Assembly (NCBI GenBank): GCA_043228905.1
Contig: JBHGNT010000002.1
Coordinates: forward strand, 27,962,001 to 28,026,000
Origin: Azolla caroliniana
Taxonomy: Eukaryota > Polypodiophyta
Reading direction: 5' to 3'
Length of the DNA stretch: 64,000 nt
The notes under the pieces are model-generated. The model saw nothing but the letters and a program-made list of their open reading frames with translations. It had not been told where the DNA came from and searched no databases. A program made the translations under genes and the position numbers. Position 1 is the first letter of the stretch, and every line of letters begins with the position of its first letter. Positions 1 through 11,290 of this stretch are shown one piece after another.

Positions 1-12
1 TGATTTATCTAT

Positions 13-262
13 ACATTCTTTGCTTATACTCTCTCTCTCTCTCTCTCTCTCTCTTCAATTGGTAAGGGTCCCCAATGGAGACCAGGTGGTCATGGGTTCA
101 ACCCCTACATTCCATTGTGGCATCTAGTGAAATAGAGATATATATGAAGTATATAATAGAGAGGTGGGGAAATTGGGTTTCGAACCCAAGAACAATGCTT
201 GTAGTGTTATCGACTTACAACGATAAAGAGAGAGAGAGAGAGAGAGTATAAGCAAAGAATGT
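13..262. repeat. Inverted repeat (foldback) with CT/GA microsatellite arms
   Basis: The stretch 13-48 (acattctttgcttatact followed by CT repeats) is the exact reverse complement of 227-262 (GA repeats then agtataagcaaagaatgt). The roughly 180-bp centre holds two Pol III B-box-like strings, gggttcaacccc near 93 and ggtttcgaaccc near 176. The arms suggest a small foldback or MITE-like element, or two opposed copies of one short element; I could not find a target-site duplication. Confidence 0.6.
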
Positions 263-1149
263 AGGTGTATTAACAAGAAGAGCTCGATAATTATAAGAAA
301 TATATACATGAAGATTAGTGTTGAATCAAAATGGTTCATTAATGACAAGATTACTTGCATATGGCTAAACTATCTAGGAAAAGTTAAAACAAATATGTCC
401 CCTTTGTTTGACAATGACTTGCACAAAGCGTGAGATTTGGGACTTTATAAGTTTATAGTATATTGGGATATCAATTATCAAATTAGGCTACAAGTTTTGT
501 GCCATTAGAGAGTTTCTCAGTAAGTTACTAACCTCCCAAGTTTGATCACGAAGAGTATAACCTAACCAATCAACTAAGTAAAATAATATGCTATGCACAA
601 CCATGGAGCCTTAAATGACATCCACCTTTTATTCTAAACCATTGACAAGCCCAACAAGAGGTCATGGGTGAGGACAATGCAATCCATAATAGAGCTAGCT
701 AGTCAAAGCAAAATTAGGTTCCAAAAGTGATACACCCAAGATAGAGATGAAGATAGAGATAACAAGATGTTGATAATTTAGCTTGTTGCAAGGTATAGTT
801 AAAGAGTCAATTTTTAGGTGCTTATCAAGAAGAATTGAGAGGATATTATCTACAATTTTTTTATTTGTAGTTTGATCATCATGAATATGTTGATGGGTCG
901 GTGTGCAATTGTGTTCACACATAAATGTAGCCCATACTAAGTGTAGATTGCCAAGGGTTTGTGCTCTTACATTAAGTATGCTGATTTCAAATGATAAATT
1001 TTTAACTTTGTCTAGTAACATAGATATAGGTAATGGTGAGAAACATATGATTAGTCAATTCAATGTCATTAGATTTGTTTATTGTGTTTCTCTAACCATT
1101 CATGTTTAAAACTACGAAGCTTATGTGAAGTTTGGTTATCAAAGCCAAG

Positions 1150-1352
1150 GACCCACATCCTAACTTCACTTGAAAAGTTTATCCCTAAATTTTTTTAAGG
1201 ACTAACGTCAAATATAGTAAAAACATGTTAGAAAGAGAAGCATTTAGCAAAGGACCCACTAGCAAAATTCACTTGAAAAGTTTATCTATAAAGATTTTTA
1301 AGGACTAACGTCAAACATAGTAAAAAGATGTTAGAAAGATAAGCATTTAGCA
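1150..1352. repeat. Tandem duplication, ~103-bp unit, two copies
   Basis: The block containing cacttgaaaagtttatc, aaggactaacgtcaaa and gaagcatttagcaa occurs twice, with starts 103 bp apart (cacttg at 1167 and at 1270). The copies differ by scattered substitutions, so the duplication is not very recent. Confidence 0.75.
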
Positions 1353-2912
1353 ATAGAGGAAGAATGGCAACACATGCAAGCATGCCTATTTGTGAAGATT
1401 TTTAATTCATACAAAGAGGATCATAACGAAAGCACAAAATATATATATATATATAACTTCAGGTTTTAGGATTGTACTTTCGAACGTCGTATCTAAGTTT
1501 GTATCCTCACAATAATATATCCTACGTGTGTGACACGGGTCACTTCAACTATTCCTTTTGTCAATGAAAGTTCCTTTGCCTTCAATTCAAGTCACGGTCA
1601 TTTAAATTTACCTGTGATGCACATATGAGTTATCTTCTTGACAAGAGTTCTTACAAAACTGTGGTTGAAATAAAACCAATATATTACATGTGAAAGGACA
1701 ATGTGAAAGCAACACTTTTGTACATCATGTTTAAGAGACTATAAACTTAAAACACCCCTCATCATCTTATCGACCTACTGTTGTTTATAGATCTATGATA
1801 TTGCCTCCGTGGATTTCTCAAATTTTACATTTTTATATAAACATAACAGTGAAAGATTGTGCTTTGTACCTTAAGGTTGTTGACTCAAGTCTCAAATGGT
1901 TTGATGTTGCATTCATTGTACAAAAATTGCCACCTTGTTTTGCCATTGCTTGCCACTTGATTGGCAATCATGCAAATTTATTGTATTGTAGCAAACATGG
2001 CGTGACATTACACATATATGTACATTTTATGTCTAAGTTCACGTTGGGGAGGTCATGGACACCACATATTAGGACTTGGCTTAACATGTGGTAGGTTATG
2101 ATTGATGAAATTCTTCAGCAAGAACTAGGAAAGTAGCAAGATTTATAGTGGGTTCCCAAGTCTGATCACTATAAGCAATTCACAATGGTATCCAAATCTT
2201 GTCAACCTTGTACTTTAGACCATCAACAAGTTGAATTGGAGGTGGTAGACGGATAGTGTTGTCGAGGAAATCCTCGCGTGTTCACGAAATGTAGCGGAAC
2301 CACCCGGGTCCTGAACTGGAAGGATTCGAAGTTTGTACCAGCTTTCGCGAGAAAGTATTTAAGAGAGATTGAGAGAGATTGAGAAACAGAGATTCCAATT
2401 ATGAGGTAGATTGGGAGAGAGAGAGATAGAGATAGTGATTGACTTCGATTTTGAGAGACAAGATATATCACCAATAAGATAACTAGATTTTATTCTTGTT
2501 TTCTTGATTCAATACATAGCTCCACCTGATTCTTTTTCCTCCGCTCTTTTATATATGTCCCCATGCATATGCATGTCAGGGTGCAAGACATGCATGAAAT
2601 GCATGCGATGCATGTTTGCCACTTGGCGCTCATGCATTACATGTGATGCATGATGTCTATGTCAGTCATCGAAGCTCTTATGTATGAGAATTTACATTTG
2701 AAGAATATAATGAAAAATACAACTTTTAAAGAAATGACTTGGCTTAGTGGTAAGTCAATTGTGTTATGTAAGATTGTCCCTCCTTGTGGGGGAGTCAGCC
2801 GAAAAGCCGAAATCGATAAGGAAGTCGAAACAAGAGTCGGTTGGCCGAAATCGACCAAAAAGCCAAAAAGGGATACAGTCGAATGGAAGTCAATTGAATA
2901 GAAGTTCAAACG

Positions 2913-2913
<1 letters not shown>

Positions 2914-2953
<40 letters not shown>
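2914..2953. repeat. (AC)n microsatellite
   Basis: About 20 uninterrupted AC dinucleotides, followed by an AT-rich tract. The frames it opens on both strands are repeat translations, not genes. Confidence 0.95.
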
Positions 2954-2960
<7 letters not shown>

Positions 2961-3769
2961 TAGTCATGTATATATGGGTGATAAGTTAGTATATCTATAG
3001 AGAGAGTCGTATTAGCTGCATGTATATGTCGGATAACTCATTGGAAAAAAAACTGTGAGAGAAGCGCGAAAGTGAACCCTTCTCGATTTTTCTCCTTTCC
3101 ATGTGATTTTCGCACCGTTGCCGAAAATCTTCACGACAACGTGATATCGAATATACACATGAACATTGGGTGAATGATAAATCTATAAAATATATGTTAG
3201 AGATTTAAAGGCCACTTTTATATTTGCCACTTCGAGTGTCGAACTATCAATTTCCTTTGAGAAACTAAGAGGATCGTCAAAGTTTTTGACATGTTATGCG
3301 TCATATAGCTAATATTAGCAATCAATATGAGAGTTCAATGACTCTTGCATAAACAAAGTTTCATCATTGTAAACACTTACGGTCATATCTTGGACATCTT
3401 GACACTTCTCAAGGACTAATTACGTGAATTTGTGTTTTGATTGCAAGCTTTCATCTCAATGTGGCTTATCATTGTAAATGCTTACGTTGAGACCTTAGGT
3501 ATCTTGACACTTTTCAAAATCCCGTCATGTGAATTCATGTTTATGATTGCATGCCTTGATTCTCGATGTGGATCAACTTATGAGATTATTATTCGTAAAA
3601 TAGTTAATACCCAATCTTCTATTATATTTTTCTGTGACACATATTTATTTAAATAATTCCACAATTAAATTCAATGTCCTAACCATTAGCATTAGAGCTA
3701 TTTATTTCTTTTTTTGTATAGTTGGTTCATTTGTAATCTAAAATTCATAACTTGAATGAGTGGTGACAG

Positions 3770-3932
3770 GTCATGCTTAGGTAGATGCGTGAGGGCTTAT
3801 GCTACTCGACATGTTGGTTGATGATGGTATGATGGTTATGTTTTCCTGTATGACTTCTTTGTAGCCTTTGGGCATCTTTCCATTAATACTGATGTGAATC
3901 TTTTATCTCAAAAAAGAAAAAAAGAAGAAAAA
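3770..3932 (+). mobile_element. 5'-truncated LINE 3' end
   Basis: The segment shares actcgacatgttggttgatg, gtagcctttgggcatctttcc, attaatac and gtgaatctttt with the 3' end of the larger LINE at 11291-12777. It ends in an A-rich tail (caaaaaagaaaaaaagaag). Imperfect 12-bp flanks, gagtggtgacag at 3758-3769 and gactggtgatag at 3933-3944, look like a decayed target-site duplication. It has no coding capacity; only the 3' UTR of the parent element is present. Confidence 0.6.
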
Positions 3933-4576
3933 GACTGGTGATAGATCCACACATCATTCATCCTTCCTAAAATGAGAAAATATGATATGGTTAATAATGG
4001 CCAAGGTTGGATTGTCCCATTGTGCACTCATTGATGGCCATGGCCAAGGTTGGATAGTTAGGTATTGCAATATTTCTCAACATTGTGGGATTTCTCTATA
4101 CATATAATAAACATGATCAAATGCATGGGACGTGGTTTTCAAACTTGCATTGAATAAAAAGAATCAGATAACATAAACAATGATATTGCGGTCTATCAAA
4201 AATATCAATATTGGTGATAGAACCAATGCTCAAGGACAATAGGGTCTTTGTTGATGGACGAGTTTATTTCTACAAATAGTTTTTGGCCTTTTTTAATGGA
4301 GGGTTAACAATATTCCTCATTTCCTAAACACCCTTAAGTTTCAATTATTTTGCGACAAATAGGCAAGAACATAAGAGAAACACCAAAGAACATTTGATAG
4401 AGTTGGGGGGAAATGTTAAATAAAGAGTGCCAAGAAGCTTAAAAGAATACGACAAGTTCAAACATGGCCGAAGGCATATAAACCAGAAAAAGTGTCCTTC
4501 ATACATAAAATTGATTCAAAAACAATAGAAGAATATGGGATGTTAATCAACAATTTCTCTAAACCCAAGAAAAGCG

Positions 4577-4858
4577 CATGTGGTAAATTTTGGAGAAACC
4601 TAAAAGTGGAGGAGTACCAAGTTAAGGGAGTTTGCTTTTCATTAGTTTACTTTAGGAGTGAGAACATAAGAGTGCAATCAAACGTTATTGTTTAGAGAGA
4701 GATGTTTTAATGTTGTCGAAAGGCCATAAAAGTAAATTACATGTGGTAAATTTTGGAGAAGCCTATAAAAGTGGAAGGTGTTGAGTCAAAGTAGCTTGCT
4801 TTTTCATGGGCTTCTCTTAGGAGTTAGAACATAAGAGTGCAAGCCAAACATCATTGTT

Positions 4859-4930
<72 letters not shown>

Positions 4931-4965
4931 TCTTAATGTCATCGAAAGGCCAAAGAAACCTACCC
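4577..4965. repeat. Imperfect tandem duplication with an expanded (GA)n tract in copy 2
   Basis: Copy 1 (about 4577-4735) and copy 2 (about 4738-4965) share tgtggtaaattttggagaa, gagaacataagagtgcaa, attgtttagagagaga and cgaaaggcca. Copy 1 carries only a few GA units, whereas copy 2 holds about 35 pure GA dinucleotides (4859-4928). The microsatellite therefore expanded inside one copy of a pre-existing duplication. Confidence 0.8.
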
Positions 4966-5379
4966 ACATGACCCCCCAAAAGGACGATTCAAGCTAATCT
5001 TTAATATTGATGCCCAAAGAGAGAGAGGCAGAGAAGAAGAAGACAATGTTTGAGAGATAAAGCAACTTAGAAAAGAGCAATAAGAAGTTCACGAGAGACA
5101 ATAACCACTTGTGCGAGGAGGGGTAGCCAAAGGTGAGAGAACACTATGACACATTGACAAGTTACAATCCACACAAAGAGAAGAAAACCACAACTAAAAC
5201 ATCAATAGTCTTTCCATGTACATGAAATATGAGAGAAGAGGGGCGACGATTTTACTAATATGAAGATTGTATGTATGTATAGAGATGTATATATGGTCCA
5301 TAGATGAATGTGTAGATGGATTGGGACTCTTGCATATATACATATACGGACATGTATACTTAAACATAGACATATGCTT

Positions 5380-5493
5380 ACACATACACATACACATATC
5401 CATACCCATACGGTATACCCATACACATACACATACCCATACGGTATACCCATACACATAGACATACACATACACACATACACACATACACAC

Positions 5494-5560
<67 letters not shown>

Positions 5561-5561
5561 T
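5380..5561. repeat. CACATA hexanucleotide array
   Basis: The array is tandem cacata units with an internal short duplication containing cccatacggtatacc, then a long pure stretch to about 5561. Overlapping frames on both strands give only MC/YV- or HI/HT-type repeat peptides, so it is not coding. Confidence 0.9.
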
Positions 5562-5843
5562 TATACTACATAACGCATCATTGGTTGACCAATGGAACCA
5601 ACCATAACTAACACGTGGCGGATGATCGTCACGTGCAGGGAAGCACGTGACTTGAGCCTGGGAAATGAAGCAATAAAAGCGCGAAACGAGCAACTTGCGA
5701 CACGAGAAGATGGAAAACAAAAAATACACAAATAAATCCATCACAAAAAAAGAAGAAGAAAAATGAAAGTTGAAAAAGAATCCATCAAAATATGTATAGA
5801 CTTGACTGAATGAAACAAATCCTGTTTAATAGAAAAGGGATTA

Positions 5844-5881
5844 CTTCTTTTTCTTTTTCTTTTTCTTTTTCTTTTTCTTTT
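5844..5881. repeat. CTTTTT hexanucleotide array
   Basis: Six or so consecutive cttttt units lie about 290 bp upstream of the GH1 start codon. A pyrimidine tract in this position could affect the promoter, but nothing in the sequence demonstrates that. Confidence 0.85.
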
Positions 5882-6165
5882 GTTTGTTTAATAGATCTCT
5901 GCTTTGTAAATGAATGTTACAGGGGATTAAATTTAAATGTATTCATTTTTTCAGTCCCAATTTGATCATAATATTAACAAAGAAATCAAACAAAAACTAA
6001 GCATTATTAAATCGAACAGAGTTCAATCAAAAGAAAAAAATAAACAAATCAGGGAGAGATTCTATGCTGTTATAAGGAGAGGGAGAGGGAGAGAGAACAC
6101 AGAGGGTGGCCTTAGTAGAACAGAGGAAACCAAAATACTCTCTGTTCTACTGCAAGCAGGTCACC

Positions 6166-9100
6166 ATGGAAGCTCAGATACTTACTACATTAATCTCCAT
6201 TCTCTTCTTCGTCTCATCATTTCTTCCTCTTTGTATGTGCATAAGAACCAGAATTGGCTATGGTGTGGCTGAATCTGGCCTTTTCCCCAATGGCACCGGA
6301 ATCACTAGAGGCGATTTCCCCCATGACTTCCTCTTTGGCGCCATTACGTCGTCTATGAAGGTTCGTCTAGCCTACAATCTACTTACTAATTCATTGCTAT
6401 GAAGGTTCTTCTAGCTTACTATCTACTTAGTACTAATTCATTGTGTGCCAGTATGATGTTAGTGATGGTGGGTATAATGTGAACTCTAGTTTGTCTGCAT
6501 TAATCTCCCTCGAACCTTGGTTTTGTGCACTGGTTATATGCTAGATCTTGGTGTAGTGCATTAAGTACCTCGCTTATATCTTCAATAATTTAAGGTTATG
6601 CTAATGTGAGCCTAAAGTTTCATCAAACTTTTGCTATATATATGCAACTGTATTTCTTTAACATGGTACTAATCTCAGTGGTATGTGGATCTAACTATTT
6701 CCAAACATTATAATTGTCAATGTGTTAGCATGAAGGGGCCGAATATATCGACAACAAGAGTGAGAACATTTGGGACGTCTATGCACTCAATGAAAGTGAG
6801 ACATATCTCGTCTTAATGTTCAAGTAAGTGCCTGTGCCAAGGATTTAATGCATTCTAACCTACTCTGGGTCTTATTTTATGCTTCCAGATTCCACAATGG
6901 ATGGCGCCGTTCCGGGGCAGTGCGGTGACAATTACATTCAATATAAGGTCAAAAATTTCTCTAATTCATCCAATTGATGCTAAAAGAACCATACCAACAA
7001 TCTTAGTGAGCGATCACAATGTGCTGCTATGTACACCATGAATATACTAAACATATACTACTGTAACTACTCAGTGAGCTTATATGTATGTGACATAATT
7101 TTATAATGTTTTATTTCTAGTTAATGAGGCCTGAGATAGACGGTCCATTTGGCATGAGCATAATAAACATATAGTAATAATCAGTAAGCTTATATGGCAT
7201 AATTTTATGGTTTATTTCTAGTTAATGAGGCCAGAATTGTAGATCCATTTGGCTTGTATACCGCCATTAATTCGTTCCGCACTTGTGTTATAACTAGGGT
7301 GTGGGCATAAACCTAGGTTTAACTTCTATGCATTTTTTAAATTTTTTACTCAACTCTAGTGATGCATATGTCAAAACTGTGATGCTAGTCAGACTAGTTT
7401 GTGACTAGCTTGGTGATATTGATGCATTTTTACTCATAAATTTAATCATGGCCATAACATGTTATCCTTTTGAAAATTTGCTAGAGCGATCATCAATTGC
7501 TGTTGGACATGGGGATGAACTCGTACAGATTGTCGATAGCATGGTCGAGGATCTTCCCAAGTAAGTGGCGTTTCACATGGTTTTTTCAAGGTTAAATTCT
7601 GTATCTATGACAGCTTGATCGTAATGCTTTTGTTGCAATGCCAATAATATATATATATAGATGGGAGTGGAGATGTAAATGAAGTAGCCATAGCACATTA
7701 CAACGCTGTCATTGATGATGTTCTAGAAAAAGGTAAGCAACCTAGCTATGTCCATGATTTTTGAAACTAAAACTATGAAGTCCTGTTTTGTTACGAATGC
7801 TATGTTAAAACTTGAGGTTCCGACCCACAACTTGAATGCCATGAAGCAACAAGTTTTACCAGGAAATTCTGCATAGTTTTATTGAATCCATATTAAGCAC
7901 TTAGTGTGACTTTTAAAGCTATTACTTGATGTATTTATTGAAGGTCAATGTTTTCAGATTGGGCTTTAGCATGTGATGTCTTGTTGTGTGGAATTTTGTC
8001 TCTAGGTCTAGTGCCAATGGTGACCCTTTGGACACAAGATCACCCTCACATCCTCGATGTTAAGTACGGTGGCCCTTTGAATGCACAATTCATGTAAGGC
8101 TCAGCTATCTTTGTCGGGATTAATCCGCTATCCTGTTGAGCAAATTCCTCCTGAATAAGCTAATCCTTCGGATATTTTCCTTTTGGTAAAATTTAGAGAG
8201 GATTTCGCAAACTATGCCGAGACTTGTTTCGCGGCATTCGGGGACCGAGTGAAGTACTGGGTGACTTTCGATGAAGCCAATGATTGGGCAGGGTTAGGGT
8301 ATTCGACCAATCAAAATCCTCCGGGACGATGCACACCCAACATTTTGGGACAAATGAACATGAACTATGGTGACTGCCCAGAAGGTGACTCTGGGACAGA
8401 ACCATACATAGTTGGCCACAATCTTCTCCTTGCCCATGCAGAGGCTGTCAGCATTTATAGAAGCAAATACCAGGTGAGCTCATTGCAAAGGGTTCAAAAT
8501 CCTTTTCTTTTCTTTCTTCCCACATTTTCCAGATAAGTTTGAACTGACTCCATCATTGCAAAAAAAAAGTTGATTATTAGTTGTTTCATGCTAGCATTTT
8601 TGACAGAATTTTGGTCCTGTAATTGTACATAATCACTCATTTGATTTCTCCGACTTTGTTCATTAAGCCGACACAAAATGGTACGGTTGGATTGGCTCTC
8701 TGGTTCAGATGGTCGGAGCCGTTGACGAATTCGACCGAAGATGTGGAGGCAGCACAGAGAGCAACCGATTTCCTTGTTGGATGGTCTCTCTCTCTCTCTC
8801 TTGCTCTGTCTCTGTACATATATGCCCGTGCTCTTTTTTTTTTGTTTCCAATGCATATATACACATATAGTACTGAATTTGTAGTCTGTCTGTATGCTGC
8901 ATACTCATAGACTCAGGGTACTCAACTTCATCATAACTAGTTACTACACTATATATATATATACATATATATATTGATTGAATGATGCTATGTGTAATTT
9001 GCCCCAACATTTGGCCCCCTTGTGGTCAGGTTCTTGGACCCGATATTCTTTGGTGACTACCCTCTGAGCATGCGTGAAAACGTTGGTTCCCGTTTACCCA

Positions 9101-10296
9101 ACTTCACGGACGACCAAATAGCCAAGGTAAAAGGATCACTTGATTTCATCGGCACCAACGTCTTGACAGCCTTCTATGTTTACGACGCCGACTACTATGC
9201 AATAGATGATCGACTCAGCTATTACTTGGATTGGCGAGTGAATGTGACAGGTATAGATAGATTTGAACCACACAACAACAAAAAGTTCAAGGGTTCAGGG
9301 TTTGTTTACGATTTATTTAATGTTTTGGGTTTAGGGTTTATTTAGGATTTACAATGTAGAGTTAGGATTTGTTTAGGATTATTTTCTAGGTTCAGACAAG
9401 ATTTTTTAGCGTTGCAATTTAGGGATTTGATAGTGCTTAGGGTTTATTTTGGGTTTAGGGTAGATTTGGGGCTTGGGGCTTATTTAAGATTAGATTTCGG
9501 GTTTAGGATCACATAAAGGATTCATTGACATGATTATCTTTTAATTTTGACAGGAGAACGGGACGGTGAATACATCGGGAAGGTATGTGATATGTGATTG
9601 TGGATATTGAGCTTTTGATGTAGTTTAATGCTATTCACAAAAACAAAGAGACTTATGCATATTTTAAACCAAATAAAGGGAGACCATGATTATGCGGTGC
9701 CTTGGATCATGAGGAAAACCATCGAATACATCAAAGATAGATACGATAACTTCCCACAAATTATCACACAAACAGGTAACAATTAGTTTCTTGTTGTATT
9801 AGAAGCTTATGCTTGATGATAGATATCAATAACTACGTATGCACACTACTGCCAACTATTTGTGTGTATAGGTTGGGGTATAGAATACAATTACACCGTA
9901 GGATTTGATGACGAAGCCGTGCGAGAAACTCTGGATGATGATGAAAGGGTAGAATTTTTCCAAACTTATTATGACGAACTCATCGTAGCTATTAGGTAAC
10001 AGTCGGATGTGTTTTTATTGTTACATTTTAAACTTAAAATGTTTGCCTCTAATGACTCCAAGATTATCCAACAATTAATCGTAAAATATTTTGGTTATTT
10101 AATGTATGTTTGTAGGGAAGGTGCCAATGTGAAAGGAGTATATGCTTGGTCGTTGATAGATGGCTTTGAGTTCAATTTGGGAATGGGGATACGAGTTGGC
10201 CTTTACTATGTGGACAAAGAGCTCAATAGACACCCAAGGAAGTCGGCACAATGGTTCAAGGAAATGCTCGCCCAGAACAACACCGCACTAGCATAG
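6166..10296 (+). CDS. GH1 beta-glucosidase-like protein (BGLU11-like), probably catalytically altered
   Basis: Thirteen exons: 6166-6360, 6729-6795, 6889-6947, 7485-7560, 7661-7732, 8006-8093, 8197-8473, 8668-8783, 9030-9250, 9554-9582, 9679-9775, 9872-9995, 10116-10296. All junctions are GT-AG and in phase, giving 533 codons with no stop. The start at 6166 gives an N-terminal signal peptide (about residues 1-25); an in-frame ATG at 6106 would hide it. The protein aligns with plant family 1 glycoside hydrolases along its length: [14 protein letters not shown] (121-134), TFDEAN (209-214), [27 protein letters not shown] (479-492). The acid/base Glu212 is present. The nucleophile motif I/V-T-E-N-G reads ITQTG (429-433), so Gln431 replaces Glu. 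Other sugar-site residues have also changed: K65 for Gln, T166-Q167 for His-Trp, D211 for Asn, V361-L362 for Tyr-Tyr, F493 for Trp. The intact structure argues for a functional but non-canonical secreted protein. Confidence 0.88.
9300..9500 (+). repeat. Degenerate telomere-like repeats in intron 9 of the GH1 gene
   Basis: Repeated gggtttaggg and tttagggttta words (for example 9326-9342 and about 9437-9462) are variants of the plant telomere unit TTTAGGG. They are mixed with gtttaggatt variants. This is an interstitial, decayed telomere-like tract within an intron. Confidence 0.55.
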
Positions 10297-11290
10297 TCCA
10301 ACTTAATAATAAATAAGATGCACATTCATGATAGAAAGAAACACTCCGACTTCGAGAGGAGTATAGTTTTGCGGGGCCTTCGTAATCGTATGACTATCTA
10401 ACTAATCACTTAGAACTACCTTAACAATCACGTAAGATCCCAAAATTCATGTAGGAGGTGCAATGTAAAGAAGCTAAACTTTTATCGGTGGAATAATCCA
10501 TAGGTTCTGAGATATTTATTATTTAATTCAATCATAATCTATGAATGTTTAAATGTTTGTGTTGAATCATGACTACACAAATGATTCGCCTAGGAATATG
10601 CCAATAGAGGTACAATATAGAGGAGTTGAACTTTTCCGTGGAATAAATCATGGCTTTTGAGATATCTAATCCAATTCTTAGTTTGTGAAGATTTTAGTAT
10701 TGAATCATGATACACAAGCGATTCAATTATGAATATGTCAATTGATTCATAATCATGATACACAAATGATTCGCCTAGGAAATATGCCAAACTTTTTTCA
10801 ATGGAATAATTAATCACTTTTGAGATATTTGATTCAATTCACACTTTGTAAAAGTTTTAGTTTTGAGCCATGTCTCTACACAACAAAATCACATTGTTTT
10901 TATATGTAAGTTAGCTTATGCAATATTGCACGTGTAAAAACATGTTTGTGGGAATCAATATTATATTATGATAATGCTTACGATGTGAGATGGTTTTTGC
11001 CACTTGAAGCTTTCGTTGAAACAATTGCTCGCACTGATATGGTTCACTTGATCAATACCTTGTCATTCTCACTTCATGTCCATTTGATGTTAATGAAGTT
11101 GTAGAAATCATACAACAATTGTTTGTTTGTTCAAATTTCTAATTGCAACAAAAATATTCGCACATTTCTTAGTTTGTCCATGATAATCATCAAACTAGAC
11201 TTCATATGTATTCGCAAATGTGAATAATGCATAGGCTTCATAGGATATGAAAACTAATTGGTTGTGACACTAAGCAAAGAGAGTAGTATG
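10297..11290. other. GH1 3' flank and intergenic
   Basis: The GH1 stop is followed by aataataaataag at 10305, a plausible polyadenylation signal region. The rest is dominated by a degenerate tandem repeat (10430-10870) and AT-rich sequence without a recognisable gene. Confidence 0.45.
10430..10870. repeat. Degenerate tandem repeat, about three units
   Basis: Recurring blocks of the type 'gattcgcctagga(a)atatgcca', '(g)aacttttccgtggaataa', 'ttttgagatatctaat' and 'gattcaattc' recur about every 130-170 bp, with units starting near 10440, 10580 and 10760. The copies are diverged. Function is unknown. Confidence 0.6.

Larger units (their letters stand above)
263..3757. other. Intergenic, no gene recognised
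   Basis: No reading frame here resembles a protein I know. The stretch is AT-rich and holds an (AT)n run at about 1439-1455, a short tandem duplication (1150-1352), a cluster of ATGCAT/CATGCA words near 2560-2655, imperfect gccgaaa/gtcgaaa repeats at 2795-2890 and an (AC)n microsatellite at 2914-2953. The short open frames over the microsatellites read only the repeat. Confidence 0.6.
3945..6165. other. Intergenic and 5' flank of the GH1 gene
   Basis: No gene recognised. The stretch contains a duplicated block with an expanded (GA)n tract (4577-4965), a CACATA hexanucleotide array (5380-5561) and a CTTTTT array (5844-5881). A GA-rich leader lies just before the GH1 start codon (about 6068-6105). 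I could not assign a convincing TATA box or transcription start for the GH1 gene. Confidence 0.5.

Noticed and set aside
5194-5744. Open frames of 99-180 codons on both strands over the CACATA array
   Set aside because: They consist of repeat-encoded MC/YV or HI/HT runs; no domain, and they exist only because the hexanucleotide keeps every frame open.
8494-9010. Minus-strand frames across GH1 exon 8 and its introns
   Set aside because: Shadows including CT- and AT-microsatellite translation; the plus strand carries the exons.
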